Assembly (NCBI RefSeq): GCF_902498195.1
Contig: NZ_CABVIY010000001.1
Location: 558,001-622,000, forward strand
Source: Pseudomonas fluorescens
GTDB taxonomy: Bacteria > Pseudomonadota > Gammaproteobacteria > Pseudomonadales > Pseudomonadaceae
DNA length: 64,000 bases
Direction: 5' to 3'
Part shown: in pieces, positions 54,039 to 62,916 of the stretch
Layout: every line of letters begins with the position of its first letter
Numbering within the stretch: position 1 is the first letter of the stretch
Translations under genes and position numbers: made by a program
Notes under the pieces: model-generated
What the model was told of the DNA's origin: nothing
What the model saw: the letters and a program-made list of their open reading frames with translations, nothing else
The model's database searches: none

Positions 54039-55721
54039 CTAAAGGTACTTGTCGGTCACCGCCCCTTCCGAAGCACTGGACACGGTCTTCGCATACTTGG
54101 CCAGCACCCCGCGCTTGTACCTCGATTCCGGCCGCACCCAGGACGCCTTGCGCCTGGCCAGTTCAGCATCGGTTACATCCACCGTGATCTGCCGGGTCTC
54201 GGCATCGATGGTGATCCTGTCGCCATCCTCGACCAATGCAATCGGCCCGCCCTCAAAGGCTTCCGGCGTGATATGCCCCACCACGAAACCATGGGAACCC
54301 CCGGAAAAACGCCCGTCGGTAATCAGCGCAACGTCCTTGCCCAGCCCCTTGCCCATCACCGCCGAGGTCGGCGACAGCATTTCGCGCATGCCCGGGCCGC
54401 CCTTGGGCCCCTCGTAGCGAATCACAATCACCTCGCCCGCCTGCACTTCGCCGTTAAGGATGCCGGCCAGCGCACCTTCCTCACCGTGATACACCCGCGC
54501 CTTGCCTTCAAAGCGCAGGCCTTCCTTGCCGGTGATCTTGGCCACCGCGCCGGTGGGCGAGAGGTTGCCGCGCAGGATCACCAGGTGCGAATCCTTTTTG
54601 ATCGGCTGGTCGAAGGGCAGGATCACGTCCTGGCCCGCAGGGTAGTCGGGCACGCTTTCGAGGTTTTGCGCCAGGGTTTTGCCGGTGACGGTCATCACAT
54701 CGCCGTGCAGCATGCCGGCGGCCAGCATGCGTTTCATCAGGGGCTGGATGCCGCCGATGGCCACCAGTTCACTCATCATGTATTTGCCGCTGGGGCGCAG
54801 GTCGGCCACCACCGGCGACACTTTGCCCAGCTCGACGAAATCATCCAGGGTCAGTTCGACATCCACCGCATGGGCCATGGCCAGCAGGTGCAGCACGGCA
54901 TTGGTCGAGCCGGCGAGGGCGATCACCACGCGAATGGCGTTTTCGAAGGCCTGGCGGGTCATGATGTCCCGTGGCTTGAGGTCGAGCCTGAGCAGCTCCA
55001 TCACCTGTTGCCCGGCGCGATAACTGTCCGAGGCCTTGTCGCTGCCCACCGCCTCCTGGGAGCTGGAACCGGGCAGGCTCATGCCCAGCGCCTCGATGGC
55101 CGAGGCCATGGTGTTGGCGGTGTACATGCCGCCGCAGGAACCGGGGCCGGGGATCGCCACTTCCTCGATCTGCTTGACCTGGATCTCGTTGATGTCACCG
55201 CGCGCATGCTGGCCCACGGCTTCGAACACGGAAATGATGTCGGTGTGGCCGGCACCGGGGCGGATGGTGCCGCCGTAGACGAAGATCGACGGCCGATTGA
55301 GCCGCGCCATGCCGATCAGACAGCCCGGCATGTTCTTGTCGCAACCGCCCACCGTCACCAGCCCGTCAAAGCCCTCGCAGCCGACCACGGTCTCGATGGA
55401 GTCGGCAATCACCTCGCGGGACACCAGTGAATACTTCATGCCTTCGGTGCCGTTGGCGATGCCGTCGGAAATGGTGATGGTGTTGAAAATCACCCCTTTG
55501 GCGCCGGCGGCATTCGCGCCTTTTTCCGCTTCGATCGCCAGCTTGTCGATGTGCATGTTGCATGGCGTGACCATTGCCCAGGTGGAGGCAATGCCGATCT
55601 GCGGCTTCGTGAAGTCTTCATCGGTAAAGCCCACGGCACGCAGCATGGCCCGGGCCGGAGCGGCTTCGACGCCATCGATCACTTCTGAGGAATACTTGCG
55701 CAGATCGTCTTTGTCGCTCAT
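54039..55721 (-). CDS. ilvD: Dihydroxy-acid dehydratase
   Basis: 560 residues, the shorter bacterial IlvD form. GCDKNMPGCLIGMARLNRPS and GPGSCGGMYTANTMASAIEA contain cluster-ligand cysteines, and LPGSSSQEAVGSDKA, GRFSGGSHGFVVGH and PTSAVMGKGLGK are typical. It dehydrates 2,3-dihydroxy-isovalerate and -methylvalerate in valine and isoleucine synthesis. The ATG chosen is MSDKDDLRKY with GAGGAG upstream; the longer frame is not supported. It stands alone. Confidence 0.93.
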   Translation of the reverse strand: MSDKDDLRKYSSEVIDGVEAAPARAMLRAVGFTDEDFTKPQIGIASTWAMVTPCNMHIDKLAIEAEKGANAAGAKGVIFNTITISDGIANGTEGMKYSLVSREVIADSIETVVGCEGFDGLVTVGGCDKNMPGCLIGMARLNRPSIFVYGGTIRPGAGHTDIISVFEAVGQHARGDINEIQVKQIEEVAIPGPGSCGGMYTANTMASAIEALGMSLPGSSSQEAVGSDKASDSYRAGQQVMELLRLDLKPRDIMTRQAFENAIRVVIALAGSTNAVLHLLAMAHAVDVELTLDDFVELGKVSPVVADLRPSGKYMMSELVAIGGIQPLMKRMLAAGMLHGDVMTVTGKTLAQNLESVPDYPAGQDVILPFDQPIKKDSHLVILRGNLSPTGAVAKITGKEGLRFEGKARVYHGEEGALAGILNGEVQAGEVIVIRYEGPKGGPGMREMLSPTSAVMGKGLGKDVALITDGRFSGGSHGFVVGHITPEAFEGGPIALVEDGDRITIDAETRQITVDVTDAELARRKASWVRPESRYKRGVLAKYAKTVSSASEGAVTDKYL

Positions 55722-56106
55722 TGCTGGCTCCTCGCACGCTCTATTCGGAAAAAGCAGAATGAGTATAGAAGGCCAGGCGCGGCGCCCCGGACTAACCAGT
55801 CGCGAACAGACGCGCGGGTTTGCCATGTCGTGATATTCTTGGCAACAACTTGGTTTGACCTATTCAGTTTTCCTGCCGCTAAGGCGGGCGAACAGAATCA
55901 CTGTCGCTCAAGTAGCTGAAGCCAAAAAAGATAAGAAGTCAGTTCAGTAGGGACATATAACTGGGGTCGATGCAGTCAGTCGGCCTTGTGTGCCCATCCT
56001 CCAATCCTCGCGGGCGAGAACCCGGGACAGGTGCCTGCCTGTCGTGATCAAGGGACTCCTCGACAAGGATCGAAGGGCGGATGACGTTTTATCATAGGTG
56101 CTACAG
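55722..56106. other. Divergent intergenic region of ilvD and mqo
   Basis: 385 bases without a gene. A TATACT (-10-like, minus strand, 55762-55767) fits the ilvD promoter, though its -35 is poor. Near 55876 CCTGCC-GCTAA-GGCGGG forms a short hairpin. The stretch 55980-56090 is GC-rich and could be the mqo leader. Confidence 0.4.
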
Positions 56107-57750
56107 ATGTTTAAAAAAGTGAACACGGCCCTGCTGGGGTTGGCGTTGTCGTTGGGGATGACGACAGCCCAGGCGGAAGAAGCCAAGAAAGTCGATGTGC
56201 TGCTGATTGGCGGCGGCATCATGAGCGCCACCCTGGGTGTGTGGCTCAATGAGCTGGAACCGGGCACCTCGATGCAAATGATCGAGCGTCTCGACGGCGT
56301 CGCCCTGGAAAGCTCCAACGGCTGGAACAACGCCGGCACCGGGCACTCCGCCCTGGCCGAGCTGAACTACACGCCGGAAGACGAGAACGGCAAGGTCTCG
56401 ATCCCCAAGGCCGTTGAAATCAACGAAGCCTTCCAGATTTCCCGTCAGTTCTGGGCCTGGCAGGTTCAGCAAGGCGTGCTGAAAAACCCGCGTTCGTTCA
56501 TCAACGCCACACCGCACATGAGCTTCGTGTGGGGCGATGACAACATCAAGTTCCTGAAAAAGCGCTACGAAGCCCTGCAGGCGAGCCCGCTGTTCGCCGG
56601 CATGCAGTACTCCGAAGACCCGGCCGTGATCAAGAAGTGGGTCCCGCTGATGATGGAAGGGCGTGACCCGAACCAGAAAATCGCGGCCACCTGGAGCCCG
56701 CTGGGCACCGACATGAACTTCGGCGAAATCACGCGCCAGTTCGTTGCCCACCTGCAAACCACGCCGAAATTCGACTTGAAGCTGTCCACTGAAGTCCAGG
56801 ACATCACCAAGAACGACGACGGCAGCTGGCGCGTCAGCTACAAAAACCTGAAAGACGGCAGCAAGTCCGAAACCGACGCCAAGTTCGTGTTCATCGGCGC
56901 CGGCGGCGGTGCCCTGCACCTGCTGCAAAAGTCGGGCATCCCTGAAGCTCGCGAATACGCAGGCTTCCCGGTGGGTGGCTCGTTCCTGGTGACCGATAAC
57001 CCGGCCATCGCCGAGCAACACCTGGCCAAGGCCTACGGCAAAGCCTCCGTCGGCGCACCGCCGATGTCGGTTCCGCACCTGGACACCCGCGTGCTGGACG
57101 GCAAGCGCGTGATCCTGTTTGGCCCGTTCGCGACCTTCAGCACCAAGTTCCTCAAGGAAGGTTCGTACCTGGACCTGCTGACCACCACCACCACGCACAA
57201 CGTGTGGCCGATGACCCGTGTCGGCATCAAGGAATACCCGTTGGTGGAATACCTTGCCGGCCAGCTGATGCTGTCTGACGAAGACCGCCTCAACGCCTTG
57301 AAGGAATACTTCCCGAACGCCAAGGCCGAAGACTGGCGCCTGTGGCAAGCGGGCCAGCGCGTGCAGATCATCAAGCGTGACGAAGCCGCCGGTGGCGTGC
57401 TGAAGCTGGGCACTGAAATCGTTGCTTCTGCGGACGGTTCGATCGCGGGTCTGCTGGGCGCCTCGCCGGGTGCCTCGACTGCTGCGCCGATCATGCTGAC
57501 CGTGATCCAGAAGGTGTTCAAGGACAAGGTCGCGACCCCTGAGTGGCAGGAAAAACTGCACAAGATCGTGCCGAGCTATGGCACCCAGCTGAACAGCGAC
57601 CCGGCGAAAGTGGCCGAGGAGTGGGCCTACACCGCCAAGGTGCTGGAACTGCCGGCGCCGCCGGTGATTGGTCAGGCGGCGGCTCCGGCTGTCGAGGCTG
57701 AACAAGCCAAGCCGGTGAAAGAGAGTGCTGCGGCTGATATGGCGCTGTAA
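56107..57750 (+). CDS. mqo: Malate:quinone oxidoreductase
   Basis: 547 residues. FAD-binding [20 protein letters not shown], then [20 protein letters not shown] and [20 protein letters not shown] are characteristic. Unusually for the enzyme in general but usual in Pseudomonas, the N-terminus is a signal peptide ([16 protein letters not shown]), so it may face the periplasm or be membrane-associated. A ca. 40-residue Ala/Pro/Glu-rich tail follows the enzyme domain. It oxidises malate to oxaloacetate and passes electrons to quinone. A GTG three codons upstream is possible; the ATG is preferred. A terminator follows. Confidence 0.93.
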   Translation: MFKKVNTALLGLALSLGMTTAQAEEAKKVDVLLIGGGIMSATLGVWLNELEPGTSMQMIERLDGVALESSNGWNNAGTGHSALAELNYTPEDENGKVSIPKAVEINEAFQISRQFWAWQVQQGVLKNPRSFINATPHMSFVWGDDNIKFLKKRYEALQASPLFAGMQYSEDPAVIKKWVPLMMEGRDPNQKIAATWSPLGTDMNFGEITRQFVAHLQTTPKFDLKLSTEVQDITKNDDGSWRVSYKNLKDGSKSETDAKFVFIGAGGGALHLLQKSGIPEAREYAGFPVGGSFLVTDNPAIAEQHLAKAYGKASVGAPPMSVPHLDTRVLDGKRVILFGPFATFSTKFLKEGSYLDLLTTTTTHNVWPMTRVGIKEYPLVEYLAGQLMLSDEDRLNALKEYFPNAKAEDWRLWQAGQRVQIIKRDEAAGGVLKLGTEIVASADGSIAGLLGASPGASTAAPIMLTVIQKVFKDKVATPEWQEKLHKIVPSYGTQLNSDPAKVAEEWAYTAKVLELPAPPVIGQAAAPAVEAEQAKPVKESAAADMAL

Positions 57751-57796
57751 TCCGGTTGACCTGCCATTGCGACGGGGCTGACTGAACGGCAGTAAA

Positions 57797-57836
57797 GAAA
57801 GCCCGCTGAACCGGTGACGGTCAGCGGGCTTTTTTG
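57797..57836 (+). terminator. Rho-independent terminator of mqo
   Basis: AGCCCGCTGA pairs with TCAGCGGGCT, followed by six T. It lies about 50 bases after the mqo stop. Confidence 0.88.
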
Positions 57837-57940
57837 TTCTATATGGGTTTTCATGAGCTCACCAGTACCTTTGGGAGCTGGCTTGTCGGGTCGCCGCATC
57901 GCAGCGATGGCGGCCTGCCAGCCGACCTGTCTTTCGCGGA

Positions 57941-58840
57941 TGTACCCAATCCCTTGTGGGAGCGGGCTTGCTCGCGAAGGCGGCCTGGTAGCCGACCTGT
58001 CTCTCGCTGACGGAGTACATATCCATTGCTGCGGTAACGGCTACGTATGGTTTCGCCCTGACGGCCGACTCCCTTTGGCAAACGCCGGAGTGCCGGCCCA
58101 ACCCAAAGGAAGCAAAGGTCTCGCCCCGGCGTCCGGCCCCTCGCCAAGGCTCGGGGTTCCTTCGCTCCGGCATTCATCCGGGGACACTGCCCTCCGGTTG
58201 GCTTCGCTGCACCTACATGCAGCGTGTTCGACTGCGTCGAACGGCGCTGCGCGCCACTCCCCGGATAAACACCGGAACGAGGCCTGCCGATGGGGCGGGA
58301 AGATCAAAATCAAAAGCCGGCGAGGCGAGCTGACACTCGACCTGGTTTGGCGGGTGTACCCAATCCCCTGTGGGAGCGGGCTTGCTCGCGAAGGCGGCCT
58401 GGTAGCCGACCTGTCTCTCGCTGACGGAGTACATATCCATTGCTGCGGTAACGGCTACGTATGGTTTCGCCCTGACGGCCGACTCCCTTTGGCAAACGCC
58501 GGAGTGCCGGCCCAACCCAAAGGAAGCAAAGGTCTCGCCCCGGCGTCCGGCCCCTCGCCAAGGCTCGGGGTTCCTTCGCTCCGGCATTCATCCGGGGACA
58601 CTGCCCTCCGGTTGGCTTCGCTGCACCTACATGCAGCGTGTTCGACTGCGTCGAACGGCGCTGCGCGCCACTCCCCGGATAAACACCGGAACGAGGCCTG
58701 CCGATGGGGCGGGAAGATCAAAATCAAAAGCCGGCGAGGCGAGCTGACACTCGACCTGGTTTGGCGGGTGTACCCAATCCCCTGTGGGAGCGGGCTTGCT
58801 CGCGAAGGCGGCCTGATAGCCGACCTGATTTTGCGGATGT
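57941..58840. repeat. Tandem duplication of a 414-bp repeat unit (two full copies plus a partial third)
   Basis: Copy 1 is 57941-58354, copy 2 is 58355-58768 and a partial third starts at 58769 and fades near 58840. Copies 1 and 2 are almost identical; I saw one base change (CCCTTGTGGG versus CCCCTGTGGG) near the start. Each unit holds a REP core, TACATATCCATTGCTGCGGT, GGTTTCGCCCTGACGGCCGA, and a GGCGGCCTGGTAGCCGACCTG-like tail. 414 is a multiple of 3, which keeps a long artefact frame open through it. Confidence 0.92.
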
Positions 58841-59166
58841 ACCTAATCCCTTGTGTGGGGTCTGCTCGCAATGGCGATGGCGACGTCAACGATAACGCGC
58901 ACCCGCCGGGCTTGCGCTTGCCAGGCCCTCTGGTTAACCTTCCCGCCGTCGCTGCCAATTCAGCGATCGGGTGTGGTAGCCCGGTGTTGTTATAGGACCC
59001 AGAACGCCTCAGGGCGTTTTTTCATGCTGGCTGCTTTGTGGCGGCTGTGCATGGGAGGCTTCGGCCTGCCGGGTTCCTATGACCGGTCTACCACCCCGTG
59101 TACAGTCGTCTCCCTATTTAGCGTGGTAGCAGATGGGGAGAGGCTCACTTTCATAGGAGCTTCACT
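58841..59166. other. Leader region of the DUF6124 gene with inverted repeat and internal terminator-like hairpin
   Basis: GGTAGCCCGGTGTTGTTATA (58975 onward) and GGGTTCCTATGACCGGTCTA (59071 onward) are imperfect inverted copies. Between them lies AACGCC-TCAG-GGCGTT followed by six T (59003-59022), a terminator-like hairpin with no obvious gene before it. AGGAG at about 59155 serves the DUF6124 start. Confidence 0.55.
59003..59022 (+). terminator. Terminator-like hairpin upstream of the DUF6124 gene
   Basis: AACGCC/GGCGTT stem, TCAG loop, six T. It could end a short untranslated RNA or attenuate the downstream gene. Confidence 0.55.
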
Positions 59167-59478
59167 ATGTTCAAGGTAACTCCGAATCCCCCGAACGCGG
59201 ACAGCAACACTGACACTGATCCAATATCCCCACCACCAAAGCCAGCCATGGCCGAACGCCGCCCCAACCCCATTTTTACCATCGCCCCCGACGTCAATAA
59301 CGAAACTCTCCTGGTTCACGCCTGTGAAACCCTGGCCTCGGCCAGTGTCATGGCGAGTGAGCTGGCGTTTATCCTTGAAGGCCCGAAATGCAATTTGGCG
59401 TTGGGCATTCAGCAGATGATTGCGCTGGCGGAGTTATCGGTGAACCGCGTGCTGGATCACGTGGATCCGCAGGAGTAG
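59167..59478 (+). CDS. DUF6124 family protein
   Basis: 103 residues. The opening MFKVTPNPPNADSNTDTDPI and the helical part ETLLVHACETLASASVMASE LAFILEG are typical of a Pseudomonas-specific family of small proteins, often found singly behind similar leaders. No function is known. Signal peptide and membrane helix are absent. A terminator follows. Confidence 0.85.
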   Translation: MFKVTPNPPNADSNTDTDPISPPPKPAMAERRPNPIFTIAPDVNNETLLVHACETLASASVMASELAFILEGPKCNLALGIQQMIALAELSVNRVLDHVDPQE

Positions 59479-59512
59479 GCGAGGATGTCGATGCATCGCC
59501 ATGCGTAGTCGC

Positions 59513-59547
59513 AAGCCCGCTGGACCATTAACCGTCAGCGGGCTTTT
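59513..59547 (+). terminator. Terminator after the DUF6124 gene
   Basis: AAGCCCGCTG pairs with CAGCGGGCTT with a 13-base loop, followed by TTTTC. Similar in sequence to the mqo terminator. Confidence 0.75.
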
Positions 59548-59684
59548 CATGCCCGGTTTCCATCTGATCCGTATTTTTCAGCGCTTTCTGCCTCTGTAAT
59601 GCACTCAGTTTGCGCCGCACAATAACGGCAAGTTCCGCAACCTGGATTGCGGTGCACCGCAAAACTCAACGTGTAGGGGGCCTT

Positions 59685-59768
59685 ATGGGCAAGATGGCGA
59701 TTTTTCTGGGTGGCTTTCTGGTGCTGACTATTTTCATCGGTGTGCTGGCGACGATTTCGCCGACGTGA
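59685..59768 (+). CDS. Small 27-residue membrane peptide
   Basis: The frame MGKMAIFLGGFLVLTIFIGV LATISPT has a single hydrophobic helix covering almost its full length and an AGGGGG site four bases upstream of the ATG. It is too short to prove as a gene by eye, but start, ribosome site and hydrophobic content are all consistent. No family is recognised. Confidence 0.5.
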   Translation: MGKMAIFLGGFLVLTIFIGVLATISPT

Positions 59769-59905
59769 GGGGTAAGGGCAGTCGCCGCGATTGAACGCGC
59801 TCTGGCTGCCCCGATCATGCGTGTCCGGTTCGATCCATGCACCGCCCTGGGCCGTCTCGAAGGTTGAAGATCCGTCCCTTGTAGCAGCGGGCTCGCCCCT
59901 GCAAT

Positions 59906-61471
59906 CTAGACGCCCGTCCGTTTGTCCAAAGCCGCCTCGGCCGCTGCAATTTCGGCCTGGCGCCGGACAATCATGTCGCCCACGGGTGGCCCCTGGAACC
60001 GTCGCGCTTCAAAGCCGAACCAGACGATGGCGGTCAACACCAGGAACCCGATGGTGATGTACAGCGCCCAATCGTTGGGTGGCTGAATGCCGATCACAAA
60101 GATGATCACCATCGACAGCACCGAGAGAATGGCAAACACCGAGTACCAGAATCGCCCCATGTTCCACGGTCCCATGGTCGGCCACTTCGAGGTGCCGTAG
60201 GTAAACAGCCCCAGCACAATGGGAATGACGAAGGAGAAGAACAGGAAGATCACCGTGCAGGACACCACGATGGTGTAGACCGGTGTTTCGCCAATCGAGA
60301 TCACCGACGATCCCCAGACGAACAGCACCGCGAGGGTGGCACCGGTCCAGATCGCGGCCACCGGGCTGCGGAAGGTCGGCGACACCGAGGCCAGGGCCTT
60401 GGAGCACGGCAGGCCGCCATCGCGGGAGAAGGCGAAGATCATGCGTGACACCGAGGTCACGGTCGCCAGGCCACAGAGCACCTGCGAGACGAAGATCGCC
60501 GCGTACAGCGCGTCCTTGAGCAACGGGTTCACCTGGGTGTTCATGGCCCAGAAAAATACGCTCCAGCCTTGCTTGGCGGCCTCGTCCATGCTCGGCAGCA
60601 TCAGCACGAACGCACTGAGCATGACCCAGCCGAACAGCAGCGACCAGATCACCGACATGACCATGCCCCGTGGCACGGACATGGCCGCGTTGCGTGTTTC
60701 CTCGGAGGTGTGCGCGGAGGCGTCGTAGCCGGTGATGGTGTAGATCGGCAACAGCAGGCCGAGCATGAAGATCCAGCCGTTGGACACCTGTGGCCAGACA
60801 TTGCCGCCGGCTTCGCCGGAATAGTTGCCGAAGGTCACCAGCCGGGAGAAATCGTAGCTGGGCGCCGAAATCAGGCAGACCACTGTCAGCGCCAGTGCCG
60901 TGGCGAAGATCAGGTAGCCGGAGAAGTCGGTGAGCCTGGCGGTCAGGCCGATCCCCAGGTGATTGCACAGGGCCTGGAGCCCGGTGAGGATCGCCAGGAA
61001 GATCACCCGTGTCGTGGTGGTGTCTTCCATGCCGAGGGTCGGTCCGAAGGCGCCGAAAAAGAAGTAATAGGTGCCGACGTTGATCGCGCCGAGCACCGTG
61101 ACCAAGCCCAGCAGATTGAACCAGGCCGTGAGCCAGCCGGTGAAGCGGTTGCCCAGGATCGAGCCCCAGTGATACAGGCCGCCCGCGGTCGGGTAGGCCG
61201 AGGAGATCTGCGCCATGGCCAGGGCGAACACCCCGGAAATCAGGCAGCCGATCGGCCAGCCGATGCCGATCGAGGCACCGCCCGCGCCCGAGGTGCCCTG
61301 GGCGAGTGAGTTGATGCCTCCGGAGAGGATGCAGATGATCGAGAAGGAAATCGCAAAGTTGGAGAAAACCCCCATTCGTCGCGAGAGCTGCTGGGCATAG
61401 CCCATGCTGTGCAGCGCTTTGACGTCTTCGTCGTGCACGTCGGTGCCGGGCTGGCTTGCTGGGTTCATCAT
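59906..61471 (-). CDS. APC-superfamily amino-acid permease
   Basis: 521 residues from the tandem ATG (MMNPASQPGTDVHDED) with AAGGGG upstream. About 12 membrane helices; FSNFAISFSIICILSGGINS, YPTAGGLYHWGSILG and YTITGYDASAHTSEETRNA are typical of the amino acid/choline (GABA permease-like) APC group. It lies downstream of the alcohol and aldehyde dehydrogenase genes on the same strand, separated by a REP cluster, so it may import an amine or amino-alcohol that they degrade. The substrate is not identifiable. Confidence 0.9.
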   Translation of the reverse strand: MMNPASQPGTDVHDEDVKALHSMGYAQQLSRRMGVFSNFAISFSIICILSGGINSLAQGTSGAGGASIGIGWPIGCLISGVFALAMAQISSAYPTAGGLYHWGSILGNRFTGWLTAWFNLLGLVTVLGAINVGTYYFFFGAFGPTLGMEDTTTTRVIFLAILTGLQALCNHLGIGLTARLTDFSGYLIFATALALTVVCLISAPSYDFSRLVTFGNYSGEAGGNVWPQVSNGWIFMLGLLLPIYTITGYDASAHTSEETRNAAMSVPRGMVMSVIWSLLFGWVMLSAFVLMLPSMDEAAKQGWSVFFWAMNTQVNPLLKDALYAAIFVSQVLCGLATVTSVSRMIFAFSRDGGLPCSKALASVSPTFRSPVAAIWTGATLAVLFVWGSSVISIGETPVYTIVVSCTVIFLFFSFVIPIVLGLFTYGTSKWPTMGPWNMGRFWYSVFAILSVLSMVIIFVIGIQPPNDWALYITIGFLVLTAIVWFGFEARRFQGPPVGDMIVRRQAEIAAAEAALDKRTGV

Positions 61472-61584
61472 GTGTGCCCCTTCAGGTTTTGATACGCATC
61501 CATCCGGACCCCCGGACGAGTTGGCTTTCAACCCCTTGTCGTACTGCTCCTGTTTGCCACCGTTGAACCTGTCCATTTCGACCC

Positions 61585-61758
61585 TTGCAGGAGCCGAGCT
61601 TGCTCGCGATGGTCGTTAACGATAACGCTGGGTATCAGGTTCCCCCGCATTATCGTTAACGACCATCGCGAGCAGGGCTCGCTCCTACAGACGACCGCGG
61701 GTTGTCAGGTTCCCGGCGTTATCGTTGACGTCCATCGCGAGCGTGCTCGCGCCTACAG
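61585..61758. repeat. Cluster of three REP sequences
   Basis: Three REP cores occur in 174 bases (GAGCCGAGCTTGCTCGCGAT, ATCGCGAGCAGGGCTCGCTC and ATCGCGAGCGTGCTCGCGCC). Related spacers with GTTAACGATAACG and CATTATCGTTAACG are mutually complementary. It lies between the alcohol dehydrogenase and permease genes. Confidence 0.8.
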
Positions 61759-62913
61759 GCGGCCGTGATATGCCGCTGCGAAAATATCCGCCACGCCGGC
61801 CCGGGTCAGGGGCAGCGGGTTGCCGCCGGCCGAGGGGTCGACAATCGCCATGTCCGCGATCAGGTCGGCCTGCTTGTCGTCAACGCCCAGCTCGAACAGC
61901 GTATGGGGCACGGCGATGTCCTTGCGCAATTTCAGGATGAAGGCCAGGAAGCTGTTGAAACCCGGGGAGGGCAAATGCAAATAAGCCGCCAGGCGTGTAA
62001 TGCGCTCCTCGATGGCCGGGCGATTGAACGCCAGGACATAGGGCATCAACGTGGCGTTGGTCATGCCGTGGTGGGTGTCGTACAGCGCACCGATCGGGTG
62101 GGCGAGGGCGTGCATGCCGCCCAGGCCTTTCTGGAAGGCGGTGGCGCCCATCGCCGCCGCCGCGAGCATTTTTCCCCGAGCATCAAGGTCCGAAGGCGTG
62201 TGTACCGCGCGCACCAGCGCATCGGTCACCAGCCGCATGCCTTCCACGGCGATGCCGTCGGCCATCGGGTGAAAACCGGGGGCGCAGTACGCCTCAAGGC
62301 AATGCGACAGCGCATCCATGCCGGTGCCGGCGGTGATTTTCGGCGGCATGCCGACGGTCAGGGCCGGGTCGCTGATGACCACGCGCGGCATCATTTTCGG
62401 GTGGAAGATGATGCGTTTGGTGTGGGTTTGATCGTCGATGATCACCGCCGCCCGGCCCACTTCAGAACCGGTGCCTGCGGTCGTCGGCACCGCGATGATC
62501 GGCGCGATGCGGCTTGCATCGGCACGGGTCCAGTAGTCGCCGATGTCCTCGAAATCCCACACGGGGCGGGTTTGCCCGCTCATGAACGCAATCAGCTTGC
62601 CCATGTCCAGGCCGCTGCCGCCGCCGAAGGCCACCGCGCCATCGTGCTTGCCCGCGCGCCAGGCGTCGAGCCCGCCGGCCAGGTTGGCTTCGACCGGGTT
62701 GGGCTTGAGGTCGCAAAACAGCGCAGCGCCCAGCCCCGCATCGAGCAGCGATTGCAGCGCAGCCGTGGTAATTGGTGCTCGCGCCAGGCCGCTGTCGGTG
62801 ACCAGTAACGGTCGCTGGATACCCTGGCTGCGACAGACTTCGGCCAGCTCGCTGATGCGGCCGACACCGAAGCGAATGCTCGTGGGGTAGTTCCAGTTTC
62901 CAGTCAGGCTCAT
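61753..62913 (-). CDS. Iron-containing alcohol dehydrogenase
   Basis: 386 residues. AFGGGSGLDMGKLIAFM and PTTAGTGSEVGRAAVIIDD are the NAD-binding and family signatures; metal-ligand His residues are in HCLEAY, MHALAHPIGALYDTHHGMTN. It should oxidise a primary alcohol to an aldehyde, or run in reverse. The start lies three bases from the stop of the upstream aldehyde dehydrogenase, so the two are an operon. Confidence 0.92.
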   Translation of the reverse strand: MSLTGNWNYPTSIRFGVGRISELAEVCRSQGIQRPLLVTDSGLARAPITTAALQSLLDAGLGAALFCDLKPNPVEANLAGGLDAWRAGKHDGAVAFGGGSGLDMGKLIAFMSGQTRPVWDFEDIGDYWTRADASRIAPIIAVPTTAGTGSEVGRAAVIIDDQTHTKRIIFHPKMMPRVVISDPALTVGMPPKITAGTGMDALSHCLEAYCAPGFHPMADGIAVEGMRLVTDALVRAVHTPSDLDARGKMLAAAAMGATAFQKGLGGMHALAHPIGALYDTHHGMTNATLMPYVLAFNRPAIEERITRLAAYLHLPSPGFNSFLAFILKLRKDIAVPHTLFELGVDDKQADLIADMAIVDPSAGGNPLPLTRAGVADIFAAAYHGRL

Positions 62914-62916
62914 GGC

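Noticed and set aside
57941..58840. Possible CRISPR array
   Set aside because: The repeat unit is 414 bp with two full copies; there are no short regularly spaced repeats or cas genes.
57814..58995. 393-codon frame with an internal 138-residue repeat
   Set aside because: It merely follows the 414-bp tandem duplication, whose length is a multiple of three. It runs through REP sequence and has no ribosome site or known domain.
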